Source: Labedella phragmitis (GTDB taxonomy: Bacteria; Actinomycetota; Actinomycetes; Actinomycetales; Microbacteriaceae). From it: a stretch of DNA of 64,000 bases. Within the stretch, counting starts at the first letter, position 1. Each line of letters begins with the position of its first letter. This document shows positions 42,747 to 50,073 of the stretch, piece after piece. The translations under genes and the position numbers were made by a program. Under the pieces are notes generated by a model. That model searched no databases, was not told where the DNA came from, and worked only from the letters and a program-made list of their open reading frames with translations. The DNA lies in contig NZ_RZNB01000002.1 of the NCBI RefSeq assembly GCF_004078635.1, forward strand, positions 62,001 to 126,000, read 5' to 3'.

Positions 42747-43202
42747 ATGAGCAACGAGAACACGGTCCCCGAGAACAACAATCCCGTCGACGCCACCACC
42801 GACGCGGCCGACCCGGGCAACACGAATCCCGGGAACGACACCGAGGCCACGGCGACGCCGGATCCGGGCAACACCAACCCGGGCAACGACACGCAGCCCC
42901 ACAACGAGCCCGACCCCGGCAACACCAACCCGGGCAACGACAGCGGCTCGGCCGGCGCACCCGACGCCACGACCCACGGAGACGCGCTCGGCGACGAGAC
43001 GCTCGGTGGTGCGAGCGGCGACACGGCGGTGAAGGACCCGGAGGACTGGGTGACCGGAGACGAGCCGATGACGGGTGCCCAGCGCAGCTACCTCGACACG
43101 CTCGCCCGCGAGGCAGGCGAGGAGATCTCCGCCGACCTCACGAAGGCCGAGGCCTCCGAGCACATCGAGCGTCTGCAGGCGAAGACGGGTCGGGGACAGT
43201 AA
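42747..43202 (+). CDS. DUF3072 protein with Asn/Pro/Gly repeats
   Basis: 151 residues. The C-terminal 55 residues are DUF3072: KDPEDWVTGDEPMTGAQRSY, then LDTLAREAGEEISADLTKAE and ASEHIERLQAKTG. The N-terminal 90 residues are acidic and low-complexity, with three copies of DPGNTNPGND near residues 30-75. Function is unknown; the small SAP-like domain suggests nucleic-acid or partner binding. The start is set by the leaderless promoter and family-like MSNE beginning. Confidence 0.85.
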   Translation: MSNENTVPENNNPVDATTDAADPGNTNPGNDTEATATPDPGNTNPGNDTQPHNEPDPGNTNPGNDSGSAGAPDATTHGDALGDETLGGASGDTAVKDPEDWVTGDEPMTGAQRSYLDTLAREAGEEISADLTKAEASEHIERLQAKTGRGQ

Positions 43203-43248
43203 CCGTTGATCGATCGGACGTGGGGAACGGGCGTCCGAGGATGCGCCG

Positions 43249-44001
43249 ATGAGCGACGCTGAGGACTGGTCCGAGATCGCGGAGGAGTGGTCGCACTCGT
43301 GGGGGAGCATCCCCCGCCCCGTCCACCTCCGCCTCCTCGAGGCATGCGGCGTGGAGGCCGGCGCCCGGGTGCTCGACGTGGGGTGCGGAAGCGGTGAGCT
43401 GCTGGCCGCGCTCGGGGAACGCGGCGCCCGAGCGGCAGGGCTCGACCCGGCCGCCGGAATGGTCGATCGGGCACGTCGACGTGCTCCCGAGGCGGAGGTG
43501 CGAGAGGGCTCGTGGCAGTCCGTGCCGTGGCCCGACGCGACCTTCGACGTCGTGACGGCCGTCAACGCGCTGCAGTACGCCGACGACACGTCGGCTGCCA
43601 TCGCCGAGGCGCTCCGCGTCGTCCGACCCGGAGGTGTGATCGCGATCGCGAACTGGGCCGACCGGGTGCTCAACGACCTCGACGCGATCGAGAGCGCCCT
43701 CGCCGCAGCATCCGGCGACGAAACGCCGCCCGACGGCGACCTGCGCCTTCCGGGCGGGCTCGAGGCCGTTCTCGAGGACGCCGGGCTCGGGCTCGTGGAA
43801 GCCGGGGTGGTGGACGTGCCGTGGGAACCTGCCGACGACGACGCGCTTCTCCGCGGCGTGCTCCTCGACGAGGACCCCCATTCCGACGACAGCGGCGTCG
43901 TCCTCGCCGCTGCCGCCCCGTTCCGGCGTCCGGACGGCGGCTATCTCCTGGCCAACGTCTTCCGGTACGCCGTCGGCCGGGCACCGGTGGCCGCTCGATG
44001 A
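43249..44001 (+). CDS. class I SAM-dependent methyltransferase
   Basis: 250 residues. SAM motif I is VLDVGCGSGELLAALG; ARAAGLDPAAGMVDRARR and DVVTAVNALQYADD follow, then RVVRPGGVIAIANWA. Type-11 methyltransferase of unknown substrate. The C-terminal half is less conserved and probably sets specificity. The stop overlaps the next start (ATGA). Confidence 0.9.
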   Translation: MSDAEDWSEIAEEWSHSWGSIPRPVHLRLLEACGVEAGARVLDVGCGSGELLAALGERGARAAGLDPAAGMVDRARRRAPEAEVREGSWQSVPWPDATFDVVTAVNALQYADDTSAAIAEALRVVRPGGVIAIANWADRVLNDLDAIESALAAASGDETPPDGDLRLPGGLEAVLEDAGLGLVEAGVVDVPWEPADDDALLRGVLLDEDPHSDDSGVVLAAAAPFRRPDGGYLLANVFRYAVGRAPVAAR

Positions 44002-44312
44002 GCCGCGCGGACCCGGCGCCGCACCGCGTCGTCCTCGACCTCGTGCGACCGCGGCTGTCGCTCCACCTCGGCGTGCGTCCCACCGTCGTCGTCGATGGCC
44101 GGGGCCAGCCTGCACAGTGGGGTGTCGGGACATGGCAGCTGCCCGCCGGAGACACCGGCGTTGCGATCTACCTGTTCAACAGGATCTGGCGGTACGGCGC
44201 TGCCGAGGCCCGGGTTCCAGCCGGCACGACACACGTCGTGTACGTCGCGCCGTGGCTGCCGTTCGGTCGCGGTCGGATCACGACCTCGACCGAGGGACCG
44301 CCCGTCAGATGA
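43998..44312 (+). CDS. conserved small protein of unknown function
   Basis: 104 residues, translationally coupled to the methyltransferase by ATGA. The sequence is rich in beta-type segments (HRVVLDLVRPRLSLHLGVRP, TVVVDGRGQPAQWGVGTWQL, THVVYVAPWLPFGRGRIT), as in a small beta-barrel or sandwich. No signal peptide or catalytic motif is seen. The 3' end overlaps the convergent RNase HI gene by 8 bases. Confidence 0.7.
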   Translation: MSRADPAPHRVVLDLVRPRLSLHLGVRPTVVVDGRGQPAQWGVGTWQLPAGDTGVAIYLFNRIWRYGAAEARVPAGTTHVVYVAPWLPFGRGRITTSTEGPPVR

Positions 44313-45072
44313 GGTCGCGGAGCAGTTGCTCCGGCGTCCGTCCCGCTCGACGCGCGCGCTCGACGAGCCGCGCGTAGTCGGCGTCGGTCAGGGTGAGCGT
44401 GAGTTCCCTGCCCGTGAGTTCCCTGCCCGCAGTCCCGTCGTCCGGGAGGTCGTCGAAACTGAACAGGCTGGGGGCCTCCGCACGAAGCGATCGATCCGCG
44501 TCCCCGCCTGTGGTGCGCGTCGGACAGGCCGACGGAGACGAGGTCACCGTCCGCTCGGACGAGGTCGGCTCCACTCGGCTCGACGGACGCGCGCCCGCGG
44601 CCGCGCCGCCGAGCGTGAGCCCCGGCCCCGTCGGCACCGCCGTGCCCCGCTGGAACGCCTCGGCGACCGCGCGAGCGCGTGTGTCGGCTGCCTCGTTGAG
44701 CACGTGCCCGACGTGCCCGCGCACCCACTCGAAGCGATAGGAGCGCCCGACGATCGCCTCGTCGATCTCCCGGAGGAGGTCGACGTTCATGACGGGTTTG
44801 CCGTCACCCTTCCGCCAGCCCTTCTTCTTCCAGCCCGGCATCCACTTGGTCACACAATTGATGACGTATTGGCTGTCGCACAGGATGTGGAGGTCGTCGG
44901 GGAGGTGCGCCGTCGACCGGAACAGGTCGAGGACGGCCATGAGCTCGCCCTGGTTGTTGGTCGCGTGCTTCCACCCGCCCGCCGCCCAGTTGTCGTCGTC
45001 GACGTACCAGGCCCACCCCGCCGGCCCCGGGTTGCCGAGCGCCGATCCGTCCGCCGCGGCCGTGATGGTCAT
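44305..45072 (-). CDS. rnhA: RNase HI with C-terminal extension
   Basis: 255 residues. The N-terminal 150 are RNase HI with the acidic catalytic set: Asp in AAADGS, Glu in NNQGELMAVLD, Asp in LCDSQYVIN, and a C-terminal Asp in NEAADTRAR; RGHVGHVLN carries the flexible-loop His. It degrades RNA in RNA-DNA hybrids. The remaining about 100 residues are low-complexity and then LTLTLTDADYARLVERARRA, a predicted strand-helix tail not found in classical RnhA. GGAAGGG precedes the ATG at 45072. Confidence 0.9.
   Translation of the reverse strand: MTITAAADGSALGNPGPAGWAWYVDDDNWAAGGWKHATNNQGELMAVLDLFRSTAHLPDDLHILCDSQYVINCVTKWMPGWKKKGWRKGDGKPVMNVDLLREIDEAIVGRSYRFEWVRGHVGHVLNEAADTRARAVAEAFQRGTAVPTGPGLTLGGAAAGARPSSRVEPTSSERTVTSSPSACPTRTTGGDADRSLRAEAPSLFSFDDLPDDGTAGRELTGRELTLTLTDADYARLVERARRAGRTPEQLLRDLI
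44401..44430. repeat. 15-bp in-frame duplication inside rnhA
   Basis: GAGTTCCCTGCCCGT and GAGTTCCCTGCCCGC stand in tandem (one difference), encoding the doubled Gly-Arg-Glu-Leu-Thr in the linker before the C-terminal tail. Confidence 0.85.
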
Positions 45073-45204
45073 TCGAGCCCTTCCGTCGTGGTGCCGTCCC
45101 ATCGTATCCGCGCAGGACGCGCCGTCCGGTCCCGCGAGTACCCGCCCCGGCGGTCAGGAGCACGAGAGCATCCGCAAGAGGGAGCGGCTGGGGCCGCCGG
45201 TCGG

Positions 45205-45210
45205 CATGAT
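45205..45210 (+). promoter_or_regulatory. -10 box CATGAT (leaderless)
   Basis: CATGAT, six bases, then ATG at 45217. Confidence 0.4.
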
Positions 45211-45216
45211 GGGGGA

Positions 45217-45768
45217 ATGGATCTCGACCCCGCGGAACCGTCGGCGCGGCCGGACGGCGTCGACGTCGGCGATATCGTGCGAGCGCTCCTGGGGGAGGCT
45301 GCGGCCCGGCTCACGGCGGCGGGCGCTCGCGACGAGGCGCTCGCGGAATACATCGGCCGACGTCGTCGGTTCCTCGTCCCCCGGGAACCCGTCATGGTGC
45401 CCGTCGGTCGTGCGTGGCGCCTCGGCGTCCTCCTGATCGACGCCGACGGAGCGGCCTTCGCGACGGGATCGACGACGCGCGCCGTCGACCCGGGCCGGCG
45501 CGGCTACACGTCCGAATCCGCGCGGGACCGCGCCGAGTATCGCGCCGCCGCGGCGCGCGGCCGATTCCCCGAGGGTGAGACCGTCAACTTCGGGTGGCGC
45601 GCACTCGATCTCGACGACGCCTCGTTGCGGGCATCGTCGGGACCGATCGTCGTGGTGGACGGGGTGCCCGTCGTCCGCTGGGGGCAGGGCTCCGCGATCC
45701 CGACACCGCTCCGCGACTACCTGGACGATCGAGTCGGTCTGCTCGTCGACCCTCCCGCCGGCGCGTGA
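45217..45768 (+). CDS. conserved protein of unknown function
   Basis: 183 residues. The central part reads PVGRAWRLGVLLIDADGAAF, ATGSTTRAVDPG, ESARDRAEYRAAAARGRFPE and GETVNFGWRALDL; the end is PLRDYLDDRVGLLVDPP. To my recollection, relatives in Microbacteriaceae are sometimes annotated as glutaminase, but no serine-hydrolase or glutaminase motif (SxxK) is visible. I therefore leave it unassigned. It looks cytoplasmic and soluble. Confidence 0.75.
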   Translation: MDLDPAEPSARPDGVDVGDIVRALLGEAAARLTAAGARDEALAEYIGRRRRFLVPREPVMVPVGRAWRLGVLLIDADGAAFATGSTTRAVDPGRRGYTSESARDRAEYRAAAARGRFPEGETVNFGWRALDLDDASLRASSGPIVVVDGVPVVRWGQGSAIPTPLRDYLDDRVGLLVDPPAGA

Positions 45769-45849
45769 CGCGCAACCCCGTGGTGCGTGGGGGAGCGCCC
45801 CGCGTAGCGTGGGAGACGTTCACCGAGACACCACGACAAGGAGCGGCAC

Positions 45850-46032
45850 ATGACCGAATCGACCCCCACGACCGGTTCCGACGAGGAGTACGACCCCGCG
45901 CTCGACAAGCCGTCGCAAGCAGAGGGTGAGGACACGGACGCGGAGTCGCCGGAGCCGCAGAACGCCGGCGACGAGGAGCTCGGACACCCCTCGCAGGCCG
46001 AGGGCGAGGACGATTCCCGCGTCGACGGGTAA
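45850..46032 (+). CDS. very acidic 60-residue protein
   Basis: 60 residues, nearly one third Asp/Glu, with the repeated motif PSQAEGED (residues about 21-28 and 47-54). AAGGAG precedes the ATG and a TAGCGT box lies upstream. No fold can be assigned and it is probably disordered. Its codon use and ribosome site support a real gene. Similar short acidic proteins occur elsewhere in this window. Confidence 0.7.
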   Translation: MTESTPTTGSDEEYDPALDKPSQAEGEDTDAESPEPQNAGDEELGHPSQAEGEDDSRVDG

Positions 46033-46062
46033 CGTTCGAGGCATGCGTGCACAGGTGACCGG

Positions 46063-47634
46063 ATGACGACGCCCAGCAGGTGGCGTCAGCCGATCGTCGC
46101 GATCCGGCGTCTCCGGCATCTGCCTCGTTGGGTCCGTCGTGTCGACGCCGCGGCGGGACGCCGCGTCAATCGCCGACGGACCCACCCCGCGGCCGATTCG
46201 GCGCTCGTCGCGCTGAGTCGTGCGGCGGATCGCGGAATGCTCTGGTTCGCGATCGCAGCGGTCCTCGCCGTGGTCGGCAGCCGACGGGCGGCATTGCGCG
46301 GCGTCGCGTCCCTGACGGTCGCGAGCATGATCGCGAATCTCGTGGGCAAGCGCGTCTTCGGTGGAGACCGACCGCTGCTCGACGACATCCCCGTCGGTCG
46401 GCGCCTCCGGACGCCGCCGACCTCGCCGTCGTTCCCATCCGGCCACTCGGCGAGCGCCGCCGCCTTCGCGACGGGCGTCGCCCTCGAGTCACCGCGCTCC
46501 GCCGCCGTGGTCGCGCCGCTCGCCGCCGGCGTCGCGTATTCGCGCGTGCACGTCGGGGCGCACTGGCTCTCGGACGTCGTGGGCGGAGTCGCGATCGGCG
46601 CGGCCGTCGCGCTTCTGGGGCGGCTCGCGCTGCCGATGCGCCCGAAGAACGAACGCGGCGGGCCGACGCCCGGAATCCGCGTCGAGCTGCCCGCGCTCGC
46701 GACGGGCGAGGGACTCGTGGTCTTCCTCAACCCGGGTTCCGGGAAGAGCGTCGTGCGCGCCGATCCCGAGGAGATCATCCGCCGGCGCCTGCCGGACGCC
46801 CGCGTCCACGTCCTGAGCGGTGACGAGGACCTCGCGCGCCTCGTCGACGAGGCGGCGGCCGCGGATCCGCGACCCCTCGCGATCGGTGTGTGCGGCGGCG
46901 ACGGGACGGTGGCGACGGTGGCGGATCGCATCCGCGCCGACGACATCCCCTTCGCGGCCTTCCCCGGCGGCACCTTCAACCACTTCGTGCGCGCGACGGG
47001 GATCGAGTCGGTCGACGAGGCGATCGACGCCGTCCAGGTCGGATCTGGCGTGACCGCCGACGTCGCCGAGGTGGCCTTCGACGACCGCGATCCCGTGACG
47101 GTCCTGAACGCCGGATCCGTCGGCGTCTACCCGGCTCTCGTGGTGGAGCGGGAGAAGCTCGAGAAGCGCCTCGGCAAGTGGGCGGCGGGTGTCGTCGCGC
47201 TCTGGCGCGTCCTGCGGCACGCCGAACCGCTCGAGGTATCGGTCGACGGCGAGGACATGCGGGTGTGGAGCGTCTTCGTGGGCGTCGATCCCAACTTCTC
47301 GCACACCGTCGCCCCGATGCGCCGCTTGCGCCTGGAGGGCGGAGAGCTCGACGTGCGCATCCTGCACGCGCGCTCGCGGCTCCACGCGATCGCGTCTCTC
47401 GCTTTCGGTCGGAAGACGAGCGCCGTCCTCCGCGCGCTGAGGGTGCTGCCGTTGAGGAGCGCGACGACGATGTTCACGGCCGAGAGCGTGGAGATCCGTG
47501 TTCGGTCGACGGAAGCGGACCTCGCGGCCTTCGGTCGCGACGGAGAGGTGGAGGAGGAGCTCGCCCGGTCGGACTATTCAGCTCGTCTGCGCATCGTTCC
47601 CGGGGGGCTCGCGGTCTACGCGCGGCCCGAGTGA
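46063..47634 (+). CDS. PAP2 phosphatase-diacylglycerol kinase fusion
   Basis: 523 residues. The N-terminal PAP2 domain (about 40-195) has the three phosphatase signatures KRVFGGDRP, FPSGHSAS and SRVHVGAHWLSD, with membrane helices around them. The C-terminal 310 residues are a diacylglycerol/sphingosine kinase-like catalytic domain with GVCGGDGTVATVA and FPGGTFNHFVRATG. The fusion joins lipid dephosphorylation and phosphorylation, and is likely to act in phospholipid or polyprenol recycling at the membrane. A strong terminator follows. Confidence 0.92.
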   Translation: MTTPSRWRQPIVAIRRLRHLPRWVRRVDAAAGRRVNRRRTHPAADSALVALSRAADRGMLWFAIAAVLAVVGSRRAALRGVASLTVASMIANLVGKRVFGGDRPLLDDIPVGRRLRTPPTSPSFPSGHSASAAAFATGVALESPRSAAVVAPLAAGVAYSRVHVGAHWLSDVVGGVAIGAAVALLGRLALPMRPKNERGGPTPGIRVELPALATGEGLVVFLNPGSGKSVVRADPEEIIRRRLPDARVHVLSGDEDLARLVDEAAAADPRPLAIGVCGGDGTVATVADRIRADDIPFAAFPGGTFNHFVRATGIESVDEAIDAVQVGSGVTADVAEVAFDDRDPVTVLNAGSVGVYPALVVEREKLEKRLGKWAAGVVALWRVLRHAEPLEVSVDGEDMRVWSVFVGVDPNFSHTVAPMRRLRLEGGELDVRILHARSRLHAIASLAFGRKTSAVLRALRVLPLRSATTMFTAESVEIRVRSTEADLAAFGRDGEVEEELARSDYSARLRIVPGGLAVYARPE

Positions 47635-47654
47635 CGCGGCCCGTTCGCGGTGGA

Positions 47655-47699
47655 CGACGAACGCCCCGTCGAGCTCAGCGCTCGGCGGGGCGTTCGTCG
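47655..47699. terminator. terminator hairpin between PAP2-DAGK and PepSY genes
   Basis: CGACGAACGCCCCG (47655-47668) pairs perfectly with CGGGGCGTTCGTCG (47686-47699); the loop contains a further CGAGC/GCTCG pairing. It separates convergent genes. Confidence 0.8.
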
Positions 47700-47718
47700 G
47701 GTGGCCCGCCTCTCGTGG

Positions 47719-48515
47719 TCAGTCGGAGGGAGTGCTGCTGACGACGGTGAAGTCGGCGTCGAGGTGGACGTCGACCTCGGAACCGTCGGCGAGGCGGATC
47801 TCGACCTCGAAGGCGTGGTCGCGGTCGTCGCTGCGGTCGACGTCGACGACCTCTCCCTCGCCGGTCTCGGCGAGAGCGGCGTCGGATGCCCGAGCCGTCT
47901 CGTCGGCAGTGGGCGGGACGTCGTCGGCGTCGGTGGAGTTCCGCGAGTCGGCGCCCTGATCGCCGGAGCCGCGACCGCTCGTGTCCTCGTCGTCCGTGCG
48001 GTCGTCCGCGTCGTCGGACCGGCCGCCGTCGGCGGTCTCACTCGCACCGGGGAGCACGGTGAAGTCGTCATCGAGCTGCACGTCGACCTCGGTGCCCTCG
48101 TCGAGCCGGACCTCGGCGTCGTAGCCGCCGTCGTCGTCGCGTTCAGCGTCGATGAGCTCGCCGCCCTTCGTGTACGCGGTCGCCGCTGCGGCCACACGGT
48201 CGCGCGTCGCGTCGTCGAGGGCGTCTCCGCCGTCGTTCAGCTCGTCGGCGATCGCGATGCCCGCGCCGCCGAGGGCGAGCACACCGGCGACGGCGCCGCC
48301 GATCCAGAGGGTGCGCTTGCTCACCCGGCGGCGGCGCGGGGGCGTCGCAGGAGCGGCGGACGCGTGCGCAGTGGCGTTGTGCTGAGCGGCGCCGGCGGTC
48401 GGGGTGCCCTCGACCGGCTCGGCGTTCGAAGGTGTGGAGCCCGACGACGCGATGGGCGTCGTGCCGGCGTCGGAGGGCTGGGGCGGTTCTCGGGGGAGTC
48501 GGAGTTCGTGGTCAT
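47719..48515 (-). pseudogene. PepSY-like secreted protein, apparent frameshift near the 5' end
   Basis: From GTG 48324 the frame encodes 201 residues: VSKRTLWIGGAVAGVLALGG is a membrane anchor, followed by two related PepSY-like units ending EVDVQLDDDFTVL and EVDVHLDADFTVV. Upstream of 48324 the same frame stays open, with typical codon use (REPPQPSDAGTTPIASSGS, EPVEGTPTAGAAQHNATAH), but has no start codon. ATG 48515 (MTTNSDSP) joins it only if one C is added to the CCCCC run at 48492-48496. The full gene would then have 265 codons. This may be a sequencing error, a real frameshift or slippage; translation from GTG 48324 would still give an anchored protein. Confidence 0.7.
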
Positions 48516-48538
48516 GAGTCGATGGTGCCGTGGTGGTG

Positions 48539-48564
48539 CTGAACCGCCCCTGAAGCCACCTGAA
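48539..48564 (-). promoter_or_regulatory. triple TTCAG direct repeat before the PepSY gene
   Basis: CTGAA occurs at 48539-48543, 48550-48554 and 48560-48564; on the minus strand this is TTCAG-N5-TTCAG-N6-TTCAG, upstream of a weak CACCAT -10 box (48522-48527) six bases before ATG 48515. The spacing of one DNA turn is typical of OmpR-family sites. The same direct repeat precedes the response regulator gene at 52221. Confidence 0.6.
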
Positions 48565-48579
48565 CGCGCGTTCAGGTGG
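48556..48579. promoter_or_regulatory. 24-bp perfect palindrome before the CDF exporter
   Basis: CCACCTGAACGC (48556-48567) is followed directly by its reverse complement (48568-48579). It covers the -35/spacer region of the exporter promoter (TAGCGT at 48583-48588) and includes one of the CTGAA repeats. It is a strong operator candidate. Confidence 0.7.
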
Positions 48580-48582
48580 GTA

Positions 48583-48588
48583 TAGCGT
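48583..48588 (+). promoter_or_regulatory. -10 box TAGCGT of the CDF gene (leaderless)
   Basis: TAGCGT, six bases, then ATG at 48595. Confidence 0.5.
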
Positions 48589-48594
48589 CGATGC

Positions 48595-49557
48595 ATGAGC
48601 GCGTCATCGGCCGTCCCCGCTCCGTCGCCGGAGCCACCGAAGAAGTCCATCGCCGTCGTCGTCGCGTTCGTCGCCAACGTCCTCGTGGCCATCGCGAAAT
48701 CCATCGCGGCGCTCCTCACGGGCTCGGCGTCGATGCTCGCGGAGGCAGCACACTCGTGGGCGGATGCCGGCAACGAGATCTTCCTCATCGTCGCCGATCG
48801 CAAGGCCGCGAAACCGAGCGACGCCGGTCACCCGCTCGGGTACGGCCGGGAGTCGTACGTCTGGTCGCTCTTCGCCGCGGTCGGACTCTTCACGGCCGGC
48901 GCCGTCGTGTCCGTGACCCATGGCGTCCAGGAGTTGCTCGAGCCCGAGCCGGCGAGCGACTTCCTCATCGCCTACATCGTCCTCGCTGTCGCGTTCGTCC
49001 TGGAGGGCGCGTCGTTCGTCCAGTCCATCGTCCAGGTGCGCAGGGACGCTCGACGGCTCGGGCGGTCGGCCGTCGACTTCGCGCTCAACGGCTCGAACTC
49101 CACCTTGCGCGCGGTCATCGCGGAGGACGCCGCCGCGCTCATCGGGCTCGTGCTCGCCGCGACGGGCATCGCACTCCACGAGATCACGGGGAGCGCGGTC
49201 TTCGACGCGATCGGTTCGATCGCGATCGGTGTCCTCCTCGGCGTGGTCGCGATCGTCCTCATCGGTCGGAACCGACGGTTCCTCGTCGGCGTCGTACCGC
49301 CGTCGGAGGTGCGCGAGCGGGTCGGCACCGCGCTCCTCGAGCTGCCGGAGATCGAGCGGATCACGTACCTCCATCTCGAGTTCATCGGTCCCGAACGGTT
49401 GTCGCTCGTCGCGGCCGTGGACCTCGCGGGCGACGACCGCGAGAGCGGCATCGCCCTCAGACTCCGGACGCTCGAGCGGAGGATCGAGGAGATTCCGGCG
49501 ATCGGCTCGGCCGTCCTGACGCTCTCCGTGGAGGACGAGGCCTCCCTCACGTTCTGA
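48595..49557 (+). CDS. cation diffusion facilitator family transporter
   Basis: 320 residues with about six membrane helices. The first metal-site helix is AEAAHSWADAGNEIFLIVAD and the second is VIAEDAAALIGLVLAATGIA; the C-terminal 90 residues form the cytoplasmic metallochaperone-like domain (RITYLHLEFIGPERLSLVAA). CDF proteins export Zn2+, Fe2+, Mn2+ or Co2+ against protons; the metal cannot be told. It is divergent from the PepSY gene and starts just downstream of a perfect 24-bp palindrome. Confidence 0.92.
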   Translation: MSASSAVPAPSPEPPKKSIAVVVAFVANVLVAIAKSIAALLTGSASMLAEAAHSWADAGNEIFLIVADRKAAKPSDAGHPLGYGRESYVWSLFAAVGLFTAGAVVSVTHGVQELLEPEPASDFLIAYIVLAVAFVLEGASFVQSIVQVRRDARRLGRSAVDFALNGSNSTLRAVIAEDAAALIGLVLAATGIALHEITGSAVFDAIGSIAIGVLLGVVAIVLIGRNRRFLVGVVPPSEVRERVGTALLELPEIERITYLHLEFIGPERLSLVAAVDLAGDDRESGIALRLRTLERRIEEIPAIGSAVLTLSVEDEASLTF

Positions 49558-49581
49558 CGGCGAGCGCGGCGTCGAGTCGGT

Positions 49582-50061
49582 TCAGTCGGAGAGGGCGAGC
49601 CGCATGAAGACGCTGTGCGGGTCCTCGACGTACGGGGCGAACGGCGGACACTCCGTGAAGCCGTGCCGGGCGTAGAGGCGACGGGCCGCCGCGAAGTAGT
49701 CCTCGGCGCCCGTCTCGAGTCGGACCTCGCTATATCCGCGTTCCCGTGCGGCCGTGAGGATCGCGGTGAGGATGGTGCTCGCGACACCCCGCCCGCGTGC
49801 CGCTGCGGTCGTCCGCATGGATTTGATCTCCCCGTCCACCGGACCGCGTTCGGCGAGGGCACCGCAGCCGAGCAGGGCGCCGTCGCCGTCGCGCGCCGTG
49901 TAGAAGGTGATGTCGGCGCGTCCCAGCGCGCCGTGGTCGAGAGCGTGCACGCTCTCGGCCGGCGAGGTCGCGAACATGTCCGAGAGGTGCTCGTCGAGCA
50001 GGGCGAGGACGTCCGGGCGGTCGGGTCTCTCGACGGCGACGGACACGGTCTGGGGAGTCAC
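49582..50061 (-). CDS. GNAT family N-acetyltransferase
   Basis: 159 residues. The acetyl-CoA loop is SMRTTAAARGRGVASTILTA, followed by ARERGYSEVRLETG and YARHGFTECPPF, as in the PhnO/YafP-like branch. The acceptor is unknown. The GTG start lies six bases after a TAACCT -10 box (50068-50073), so the message is probably leaderless. It follows the histidine kinase gene by nine bases on the same strand and may also be read through from it. Confidence 0.88.
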   Translation of the reverse strand: MTPQTVSVAVERPDRPDVLALLDEHLSDMFATSPAESVHALDHGALGRADITFYTARDGDGALLGCGALAERGPVDGEIKSMRTTAAARGRGVASTILTAILTAARERGYSEVRLETGAEDYFAAARRLYARHGFTECPPFAPYVEDPHSVFMRLALSD

Positions 50062-50067
50062 CGTCCC

Positions 50068-50073
50068 AGGTTA
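50068..50073 (-). promoter_or_regulatory. -10 box TAACCT of the GNAT gene (leaderless)
   Basis: On the minus strand TAACCT, six bases, then GTG at 50061. It overlaps the histidine kinase stop codon. Confidence 0.5.

Noticed and set aside
42747-43000. Repeats in the DUF3072 gene as a DNA-level repeat element
   Set aside because: They encode an in-frame peptide repeat (DPGNTNPGND) and belong to the protein.
48321-48515. Separate small Arg/Pro-rich protein starting at ATG 48515
   Set aside because: After about eight codons the frame becomes Arg/Pro-rich without family resemblance, while the adjacent frame continues into the PepSY-like protein; a one-base frameshift explains it better.
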